Shown one piece after another: positions 9,301 through 16,161 of a stretch of DNA of 64,000 nucleotides; the first letter of the stretch is position 1, and each line of letters begins with the position of its first letter. The position numbers were made by a program, and so were the translations under genes. This DNA is from Tenacibaculum skagerrakense (GTDB lineage: Bacteria; Bacteroidota; Bacteroidia; Flavobacteriales; Flavobacteriaceae): assembly GCF_004345825.1 (NCBI RefSeq), contig NZ_SLXM01000006.1:124001-188000 (forward strand), in the 5' to 3' direction. The notes beneath the pieces were generated by a model. The model had not been told where the DNA came from, ran no database searches, and saw nothing but the letters and a program-made list of their open reading frames with translations.

Positions 9301-10060
9301 TTATGTGCTATTTGACAAATTAGCTGATTTCGCTGAAGTTAACGTAGTTGAAAAAGCGCAGGAAGTTATTCAACAAAAAATAAGTAAAGGAGAATTAGTT
9401 GTTCCTAAAGGAATATCGTATCAATTTACAGGAACGTATGAAAATCAAACTAGAGCAGAGAAAACGTTATCAGTTGTTGTGCCTTTGGCATTGATAATAA
9501 TATTCTTGATTCTATATTTTCAATTTCGATCAATTTCAACTTCTTTAATGGTGTTTACGGGAATCGCTGTGGCATTTGCGGGCGGATTTATAATGATGTG
9601 GTTGTACGGGCAAGATTGGTTTTTAAATTTTAGTGTATTTGGGAAAAACTTAAGAGAATTATTTCAAATGCATCCAATTAATTTAAGCGTAGCTGTTTGG
9701 GTAGGATTTATTGCTTTATTCGGAATAGCTACGGATGATGGAGTAGTAATGGCTACCTATTTAAAACAGACATTTGATAAAGAGAAACCAACTACAGTTG
9801 AAGCTATAAGAGCAGCTGCTTTACATGGAGGAAACAAACGAATTAGAGCGTGTTTAATGACTACGGCTACCACAATTTTAGCTTTGTTACCTGTCTTAAC
9901 TTCAACAGGGAGAGGAAGTGATATTATGATTCCAATGGCTATTCCAGCTTTTGGAGGAATGATTATAGATGTTACTTCGTATTTTATAGTGCCTGTGCTA
10001 TATAGTTTACGAGAAGAATTTTTATTAAAACGAAGTAAAAATCAATATGAAAATGAATAA
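6311..10060 (+). CDS. cusA: CusA/CzcA-family heavy-metal RND efflux pump
   Basis: 1249 residues. The inner-membrane proton-driven pump expels metal ions from periplasm or cytoplasm through adaptor and outer-membrane channel. Seen: the classic N-terminus ([33 protein letters not shown] in pieces), the TM4 proton-relay segment [16 protein letters not shown], and [13 protein letters not shown] near the C-terminus. Methionine-rich porter segments ([23 protein letters not shown]) point to Cu(I)/Ag(I) rather than Zn/Co. It is about 200 residues longer than E. coli CusA: roughly residues 530-650 insert several extra hydrophobic helices between TM6 and the second periplasmic domain. The start at 6311 is likely; an internal ATG at 6329 is possible. 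Its end overlaps the channel gene by 14 nt. Confidence 0.9.
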   Translation: [1249 protein letters not shown]

Positions 10061-11288
10061 GTCTTACATAAAATATGTAGTTGCATTGGGTATTGTTTTT
10101 TTGTCGATTAATTTGACAGGGCAGGAATTAGAGACGTATATCCAACAAGCTTTGGAAAGTAATCTGGAAATTCAGCAAATTGAAACACAATATAAACGTG
10201 TTTTAGAAAAACAAAATGAGGTAAATACATTGTCTAATACAGAAGTGGGTGTTGGAGTTTTTGTGAGTTCACCAGAAACTAGAACTGGGGCTCAAAAATT
10301 CAAAGTTTCTGTTAAACAAATGCTTCCATTTTTTGGTACAATCACAGCAAGAGAAAATTACGCTTCATCTTTAGCAGATGTCACTTATCAAGATATCGTT
10401 ATCAAGAAGAGAAATATTGTAGCTTCAGTATCTCAATCGTATTATACGTTGTATGAAATAAAAGCTAAGCAAGCTGTTTTAGATGATAATATTGAATTAC
10501 TTGCTACTTATGAAAAATTAGCGTTAACCTCTGTGGAGGTTGGAAAGGCATCGGCGGTTGATGTGCTAAAACTTCAAATTCGACAAAATGAGTTGAAACA
10601 AAAAAAGGAGGTTTTGCAAGAGACCTTTTTAGCTGAACAAGCTTTTTTTAATAAACTTTTAAATAGAAAAACATTAGAAGAAGTTGTGTTGGTTAATCGT
10701 TTAGAAATGCCTAAAAAAGTAGAAGTTGTAGCTGCGGAAGGTTTAAAACTTCATCCAGAACTAATTAAGTACGATCGTTTATTTGCGTCTGTTGAAAAAT
10801 CTGAAGTGCTCAATCAAAAACAACGCAATCCAATGTTAGGATTTGGTTTGGATTATATCAACGTAGAAAAAAGACCTGATATGACTTTTGATGATAATGG
10901 AAAAGATATTTTAATGCCAATGGTGTCAGTATCTATACCAATCTTCAATAAAAAATACACGTCTATTAGCAAGCAACACAAGTTGCAACAGGATGAAGTA
11001 TTAACTCAAAAACAGCAGCGATTAAATAGTTTAGAAGTGAAACTTCAAAAAGCTATTTCTAGTAGAAATACTGCGTTTATACAATTTAAAACGCAACAGC
11101 AAAATTTTAGCCAAGCAAAAAATGCTCAAGACATTTTGATAAAAAGTTATGAAACAGGAACTATAGATTTTAATGATGTTTTAGATATTCAGGAATTACA
11201 ACTAAAATTTCAAATGAATATGATAACATCCTCAGTTGATTATTACAATCATACTGTTACAATACATTATTTAACACCACAAAACTAA
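10047..11288 (+). CDS. TolC-family outer-membrane channel (CusC/CzcC type)
   Basis: 413 residues with an N-terminal signal peptide (YVVALGIVFLSINLTGQ). Long heptad-rich helical repeats follow, typical of the two tandem OEP domains (ETYIQQALESNLEIQQIETQ near the start; FNDVLDIQELQLKFQMNM near the end). It forms the outer-membrane duct for the RND pump. The first ATG overlaps the pump gene by 14 nt, a sign of translational coupling; the second ATG, two codons later, is also possible. The stop is followed 4 nt later by the HMA-domain gene. Confidence 0.87.
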   Translation: MKMNKSYIKYVVALGIVFLSINLTGQELETYIQQALESNLEIQQIETQYKRVLEKQNEVNTLSNTEVGVGVFVSSPETRTGAQKFKVSVKQMLPFFGTITARENYASSLADVTYQDIVIKKRNIVASVSQSYYTLYEIKAKQAVLDDNIELLATYEKLALTSVEVGKASAVDVLKLQIRQNELKQKKEVLQETFLAEQAFFNKLLNRKTLEEVVLVNRLEMPKKVEVVAAEGLKLHPELIKYDRLFASVEKSEVLNQKQRNPMLGFGLDYINVEKRPDMTFDDNGKDILMPMVSVSIPIFNKKYTSISKQHKLQQDEVLTQKQQRLNSLEVKLQKAISSRNTAFIQFKTQQQNFSQAKNAQDILIKSYETGTIDFNDVLDIQELQLKFQMNMITSSVDYYNHTVTIHYLTPQN

Positions 11289-11292
11289 AGAA

Positions 11293-12018
11293 ATGAAACA
11301 CACATATAAAGTTACAGGTATGACCTGTGGAGGTTGCAAAGCTTCTGTTGAAAATAGTTTAAAATCTCTTGGAGGTATAGAGGATGCAACTGTTAATTTA
11401 GAGCGTAAAGAAGTTGAGGTAAAAATGAGTCATCATTTAAAACTATCAGAACTTCAAAATGCCTTAACCGAAAAATATCAAATTACTGAAGAGGTAAAGC
11501 AAGTTGAGCAAAGTTATACTTCAAATGAATTTTTTGAAGAGGAGAAAAGTAAGTTTCAACAGTTAAAACCACTATTTCTAATTTTATTCTACATTACTAC
11601 TGCCGCAATTTTAATGCATAGAAAAGATTGGAGTTGGAATGGTTTTATGCTCGATTTTATGGGGCTGTTCTACATCGTATTTAGTTTCTTCAAAATGCTC
11701 GATTTAAAAGGCTTCCCAGATTCATTTAGAATGTATGATCCGTTGGCAAAGAAAGTGCCAGTGTATGCTAAAATATACCCGTTTTTAGAAACAGCTTTAG
11801 GGCTACTATTTTTGCTGCGTTTTGAAGTTACAATAGCTTTAATAATTACGTTAATTGTTCTTGGTATTACAACCTATGGTGTAACAAAAACATTGCTAGA
11901 TAAAAAGGCAATTCGTTGTGCTTGCTTGGGTACGGCTTTAAAACTACCAATGACCGAAGCAACTTTTATTGAAAATGCTATTATGATTGTAATGGCAATT
12001 CTGATGCTAATAAATTAG
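11293..12018 (+). CDS. HMA metallochaperone domain fused to MauE/DoxX-like membrane domain
   Basis: 241 residues. Residues 1-65 are a heavy-metal-associated (HMA) ferredoxin-like fold with the GMTCGGCKAS copper site (C12, C15). A linker follows, then four predicted membrane helices from about 95 to 240 (LILFYITTAAILM, LDFMGLFYIVFSFF, FLETALGLLFLL, IENAIMIVMAILML). The conserved AIRCACLGTALKLP segment before the last helix is typical of MauE/methylamine-utilisation-like redox membrane proteins. Probable role: binding of copper at the inner membrane within this efflux operon. It is tightly packed between tolC-like and PepSY genes. Confidence 0.82.
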   Translation: MKHTYKVTGMTCGGCKASVENSLKSLGGIEDATVNLERKEVEVKMSHHLKLSELQNALTEKYQITEEVKQVEQSYTSNEFFEEEKSKFQQLKPLFLILFYITTAAILMHRKDWSWNGFMLDFMGLFYIVFSFFKMLDLKGFPDSFRMYDPLAKKVPVYAKIYPFLETALGLLFLLRFEVTIALIITLIVLGITTYGVTKTLLDKKAIRCACLGTALKLPMTEATFIENAIMIVMAILMLIN

Positions 12019-12023
12019 GAAAG

Positions 12024-12734
12024 ATGGTAAAACGACAGACAGCAATTAAGATTAGAAAAGCACATCGTTACTTAGGATTGTTTTTAGGAATTCAGTTTTT
12101 ATTATGGACTATAAGTGGCTTGTATTTTAGCTGGACAGATATTGATGAAATTCATGGAGATCATTTTAAAAATTTAACGAATCAACCTAAAGCCTTTGAT
12201 AGTTTAATTAGTCCTACAAAGCTTGGAATTTCAGGCGGAATTAGAACAATCGAATTAAGAGATGTAAATAACACTCCGTATTACTGGATTAACAAAAACC
12301 ATTTGTATAATGCTTTTAATGGTAGTAAAAAGGAAGAAATTACTCAAGAGGAAGCTTTATATATCGCTAGTAATTATATGAAATCCAATTTAGAAGTAAC
12401 GTCAATCGAACTAATAACAGAAGTAGGTAAGCATCACGAGTATCGAGAAAAATTATTACCAGCTTATGTGGTGTCGTATAAAACTGATGAATCGGTTAAA
12501 GCCTATGTTTCTGTTAAAGATGGAAAATTTCAAACTGTAAGACACCAAAGTTGGAGATGGTTTGATTTTTTATGGATGACACACACTATGGATTATGAAG
12601 GGAGAGATGATTTTAATACCATTGTATTAAGAGCATTTTCTTTACTAGGATTAATAACAGTTTTAAGTGGTTTCTTACTGTGGTATACATCTTCGCCTAC
12701 ACTAAGAAAAATATTTAGTAGAAAAAATAAATAA
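12024..12734 (+). CDS. PepSY-associated membrane protein
   Basis: 236 residues. An N-terminal helix (HRYLGLFLGIQFLLWTISGLYFSW) carries the HRYLG motif of PepSY_TM proteins. A periplasmic domain with a PepSY-like segment follows (ITQEEALYIASNYM ... PAYVVSYKTDESVKAYVSVKDGK). A second helix lies near the C-terminus (LGLITVLSGFLLWYT). Such proteins accompany copper and iron handling systems in Bacteroidota; the exact function is not known. Spacing of 5 nt upstream and 3 nt downstream places it firmly in the operon. Confidence 0.75.
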   Translation: MVKRQTAIKIRKAHRYLGLFLGIQFLLWTISGLYFSWTDIDEIHGDHFKNLTNQPKAFDSLISPTKLGISGGIRTIELRDVNNTPYYWINKNHLYNAFNGSKKEEITQEEALYIASNYMKSNLEVTSIELITEVGKHHEYREKLLPAYVVSYKTDESVKAYVSVKDGKFQTVRHQSWRWFDFLWMTHTMDYEGRDDFNTIVLRAFSLLGLITVLSGFLLWYTSSPTLRKIFSRKNK

Positions 12735-12737
12735 AAG

Positions 12738-14441
12738 ATGAAGAAATATATAGTTTATATAGTAATTCTATTGGTGGGTTTATTTTTAGGTTGGTTACTT
12801 TTTGGAAATTCATCTGATAAAGAAGTAGCGCATGAACATTCAGAAAAGAGTGATGTAAAACAGATGTGGACCTGTTCTATGCATCCTCAAATTATGCAAC
12901 CAGAAGCAGGTGATTGTCCAATTTGCGGGATGGATTTAATTCCAGCAGCATCTGGATCTGAAGGATTAGCAGCTGATCAGTTTAAATTGACAGAAAATGC
13001 CATGGCATTGGCTAATGTTCAAACAACGGTTATTGGTGATTCTTTAGAAGAAGGAAATACGATTACATTGTCAGGTAAAATTGTTGAAAACGAAGAAACA
13101 AACTTGGTGCAAGCGAGTTACTTTCAAGGAAGGATAGAGCGATTGTATATTAACTCTACAGGAGAGAAAATTACGAATGGACAATTATTAGCAACTATTT
13201 ATGCTCCAGAATTAATAAAAGCGCAACAAGAATTGTTAACAGCATCTAGTTTAAAAGAAAGTCAACCAGCATTGTATGAAGCGGTTCGAAAAAAGCTTAA
13301 ACTATGGAAGTTGTCTGATGCTCAAATAAAACAAATAGAGAGTTCAAAAAAAATAAAAGAGAATTTTCCAATTTATGCAACGGTTTCAGGTGTGGTTATT
13401 CAAAAGATAGTAGCCCAAGGAGACTATGTAAAACAAGGAGAACCATTGCTAAAAGTTTCTAATCTTTCTACAGTATGGGCAAATTTTGATATTTATGAAA
13501 ATCAAATAGGGAGTCTCAAAAAAGGACAAGAAATCATGGTGTCAACGAATGCATTTCCAAATGAAGTTTTCAAATCTAAAATAGCTTTTATTGATCCAGT
13601 AATGAATCCATCAACAAGAACAACAAGTGTAAGGGTTGAACTAAGTAATAAAGATAGTAAGTTCAAACCAGGAATGTTTGTGATAGGGAAAGCAGACGTA
13701 CATAAAACGGATAATGATAAAGAGCTAAGCATTCCAGCTTCTGCTGTATTATGGACAGGTAAAAGATCAATAGTTTATGTGAAAGTGAAATCTGATGCAC
13801 CTGTTTTTGAAATGAGGGAAGTTGTTCTAGGCAATAGAGTAGGAGATAATTATATAATAGTAAGCGGTATTAATTCTGGAGAGGAAGTGGTTACAAATGG
13901 AACTTTTACTATTGATGCTTCTGCGCAATTAGCAGGAAAAAAATCCATGATGAATCATAGCAAATCTACCGCTGATGTGTTTGAGGTGTCTAGTATGTTT
14001 AAAGACCAATTACAGAAAGTGTATAATAATTATATCGTTCTAAAAGATAACCTGATTACTTCCAATAGCGCAACTGCAAAATTAGATGCTGAGAAACTAA
14101 AAAAGAGCCTTGAAGATATTGATATGAAATTATTAACGGATGCTAAAGCTCATGAAAAATGGATGATTTTATACAAAACTTTGAAGTCTAAGAGTACTTT
14201 GATAGCAAAAACATCTGACATCAAAGAACAGAGAAGAGAATTCAAACCCCTATCAAATCATTTAATAGCTGCTGTAGAATCTTTCGGAATTACAGAAACT
14301 ACCTACAAATTGTATTGTCCAATGGCAGATAGTGATAAAGGTGGTTTTTGGTTAAGTAAAGAAGCTAAAGTGTTGAATCCATACTTTGGTGATATGATGT
14401 TAAAATGTGGAGAAATAAAAGAAACAATTAATAATAAATAA
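12738..14441 (+). CDS. cusB: CusB-like RND periplasmic adaptor with HMBD and DUF3347 domains
   Basis: 567 residues. Domain order: N-terminal membrane anchor (IVYIVILLVGLFLGWLLFG); heavy-metal-binding domain at 46-66 (CSMHPQIMQ...CPICGMDL), which can receive Cu/Ag; the barrel-sandwich/HlyD adaptor core (SYFQGRIERLYINSTGEKI, VSGVVIQKIVAQGDYVKQG, GMFVIGKADV); then, after about residue 415, a DUF3347 domain (FKDQLQKVYNNYIVLKDNL ... LYCPMAD ... KCGEI). The adaptor links the RND pump to the TolC-like channel. HMBD and DUF3347 together give it two extra putative metal-handling modules compared with E. coli CusB. Confidence 0.88.
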   Translation: MKKYIVYIVILLVGLFLGWLLFGNSSDKEVAHEHSEKSDVKQMWTCSMHPQIMQPEAGDCPICGMDLIPAASGSEGLAADQFKLTENAMALANVQTTVIGDSLEEGNTITLSGKIVENEETNLVQASYFQGRIERLYINSTGEKITNGQLLATIYAPELIKAQQELLTASSLKESQPALYEAVRKKLKLWKLSDAQIKQIESSKKIKENFPIYATVSGVVIQKIVAQGDYVKQGEPLLKVSNLSTVWANFDIYENQIGSLKKGQEIMVSTNAFPNEVFKSKIAFIDPVMNPSTRTTSVRVELSNKDSKFKPGMFVIGKADVHKTDNDKELSIPASAVLWTGKRSIVYVKVKSDAPVFEMREVVLGNRVGDNYIIVSGINSGEEVVTNGTFTIDASAQLAGKKSMMNHSKSTADVFEVSSMFKDQLQKVYNNYIVLKDNLITSNSATAKLDAEKLKKSLEDIDMKLLTDAKAHEKWMILYKTLKSKSTLIAKTSDIKEQRREFKPLSNHLIAAVESFGITETTYKLYCPMADSDKGGFWLSKEAKVLNPYFGDMMLKCGEIKETINNK

Positions 14442-14451
14442 ATATATAATC

Positions 14452-14886
14452 ATGAAAAAAGTAATTTTAAGTGTCGCTTTACTAGCGATTATAGGTATGG
14501 CAAGTTGTAAAAGCGAGCCAAAAAAAGAAACTACAACTCAAACCGAAGAAACAACTAAACAGGAAGTTGCAGTAATGGAAGGAACATTTGGCGTTAGAGG
14601 AAACTGTGGAATGTGTAAAAACACTATTGAAACTGCTGCGAATGGTGTAGATGGTGTAAGCCAAGCTGAATGGGATAAATTGAGAAAAAAAATTAAAGTT
14701 GCATACGACGCATCAAAAACAGATATCGATGCTATTCATAAGGCAATTGCAGCTTCTGGGTACGATACGGATAAAGTAATGGGAGATGAATCTGCCTATG
14801 AAAATTTACCAGGTTGTTGCAAGTACGATCATGAAATGGAAATGAGCATAAAAGGTGAGGTTAAAGAAACTGAAGATATGCATTAA
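14452..14886 (+). CDS. HMA-type metal-binding lipoprotein
   Basis: 144 residues. The signal peptide ends in a GMASC lipobox (C19), followed by a Thr/Glu/Lys linker. An HMA-like domain has RGNCGMCKNTIE (C52, C55) at the metal site and a C-terminal LPGCCKYD. It probably binds Cu(I) in the periplasm, tethered to a membrane, and delivers it to the pump. It is the last gene of the operon, 10 nt after cusB, and is followed by the repeat/terminator at 14934. Confidence 0.82.
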   Translation: MKKVILSVALLAIIGMASCKSEPKKETTTQTEETTKQEVAVMEGTFGVRGNCGMCKNTIETAANGVDGVSQAEWDKLRKKIKVAYDASKTDIDAIHKAIAASGYDTDKVMGDESAYENLPGCCKYDHEMEMSIKGEVKETEDMH

Positions 14887-14933
14887 TCATTTTTGTTTTC
14901 TTATAAATAAAAAGATTTAATTATTCTATTTAA

Positions 14934-14965
14934 TAACAGACCTTACTAGTTTTAGTAAGGTTTTT
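14934..14965 (+). terminator. Intrinsic terminator; right copy of the 32-bp direct repeat
   Basis: The 20-nt hairpin CCTTACTAGTTTTAGTAAGG (14941-14960) is followed by T5. It is identical to the hairpin at 5717-5736, and the five flanking bases TAACA also match. It terminates the metal-efflux operon. Confidence 0.8.
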
Positions 14966-15019
14966 GTTTTTTTATAATTAAAATATATATTTATGAAGAA
15001 TATATAAATCATTTTAAGA

Positions 15020-15349
15020 ATGGGAAAATTTGAAATTTATAAAGACAAAGCACAGGAGTTCAGATTTAGATTAAAAGCAGGAAATGGACAATCAATTTTA
15101 GCTAGTGAAGGATATGCTTCTAAAGCTTCTTGTACTAATGGAATTGAATCTGTAAAAAAGAATTCAGCTAAAGATTCAAACTTTGAAAGATTAGAATCAA
15201 AAGACGGTTCGCCATATTTTAATTTAAAAGCTTCTAATGGCCAAGTAATTGGAACGAGTGAAAAGTATTCATCTACTAGTGCAATGGAAAACGGAATTGA
15301 ATCAGTTAAGAAGAATGCTCCTGCAGCTTCTGTTGAAGATTTAAGTTAG
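15020..15349 (+). CDS. YegP-family (DUF1508) two-repeat protein
   Basis: 109 residues made of two tandem DUF1508 repeats. The first has FEIYKDKAQEFRFRLKAGNG and ends NGIESVKKNS; the second has KDGSPYFNLKASNGQVIGTSE and ends NGIESVKKNA. Family knowledge: YegP-like proteins are small cytoplasmic alpha/beta dimers of unknown role. The gene is monocistronic, with its own hairpin at 15371-15405. Confidence 0.85.
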   Translation: MGKFEIYKDKAQEFRFRLKAGNGQSILASEGYASKASCTNGIESVKKNSAKDSNFERLESKDGSPYFNLKASNGQVIGTSEKYSSTSAMENGIESVKKNAPAASVEDLS

Positions 15350-15370
15350 AAACGATAGTAATTTATATAT

Positions 15371-15405
15371 AAAACTACAGTGTTAATTGGCATTGTAGTT
15401 TTTTT
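15371..15405 (+). terminator. Intrinsic terminator of the YegP-like gene
   Basis: An imperfect stem, AAAACTACA paired with TGTAGTTTT, encloses a TTAATTGG-containing loop and is followed by a T run. Confidence 0.65.
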
Positions 15406-15625
15406 ATGCAACCCATTGTTTTTGTTGTTGAAAATTAATTTAAAGTCATAAATAATTATTGATACACTGCTTATTTTAACTTTTTTAACTTTTCGTCTGT
15501 TAGGTAAATCTGTTCGTCTATACTTTTAAACCTTTTATCGTTTAATAACATAGGTTAAACTAAAGTATTTGAAGATTCAAATAATAAGCATTAAATTGGC
15601 GTTTAGGGATTAAATAAATTTAGGA

Positions 15626-16039
15626 ATGCAGAACATATTAACAATAATGTTAATTGAAGATGATCAGATTGAAGTAATGAAATTCAATCGGATTTTATCC
15701 AAGATGGATATGAATCATAACGTAATTGAGGCTAATAATGGGGAAGAGGCTTTAAATTACTTATTAAAAAAAGAAAATCTACCAAGTATTATTCTTCTAG
15801 ATCTTAATATGCCGAAAGTAAACGGTATTGAATTTTTAAAGATTTTAAAGAATGACGATGTGTTAAAATACATACCTACAATTGTTTTAACAACATCAAA
15901 TAACTATAAAGATATCTTCGAATGCTATAAAATAGGTATAGCAGGTTATTTAGTTAAACCATTAAAATACGAAGATTATAAAAATAAACTAATAAAATTA
16001 TTATCTTACTGGAGCGTTAATGAATTGATTACAGTTTAA
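15626..16039 (+). CDS. Stand-alone receiver-domain response regulator (CheY/Rcp1-like)
   Basis: 137 residues consisting of a single REC domain. Acidic pocket residues are E11-D12-D13, the phosphoacceptor is D59 (IILLDLNMPKVNG), then the TT switch region (IVLTTSNN) and K in YLVKPL. There is no output domain, so it acts by protein contact or as a phosphate shuttle or sink. The insertion-rich RC-type receiver sequence resembles those paired with phytochrome- or PAS-type kinases. The PAS kinase gene starts 122 nt downstream, so this receiver probably exchanges phosphate with it. Confidence 0.88.
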   Translation: MQNILTIMLIEDDQIEVMKFNRILSKMDMNHNVIEANNGEEALNYLLKKENLPSIILLDLNMPKVNGIEFLKILKNDDVLKYIPTIVLTTSNNYKDIFECYKIGIAGYLVKPLKYEDYKNKLIKLLSYWSVNELITV

Positions 16040-16161
16040 ACCATAGGTCGCTACCAAACTTTTTGTGGCTAATAGTCAGTATTTAAGCTTGTTAATTTCT
16101 TCATTTCAAAAACATAAGTGTTTGTAGAGTAGAATTTAATTAAATTCTAAAACTAAAGTTT

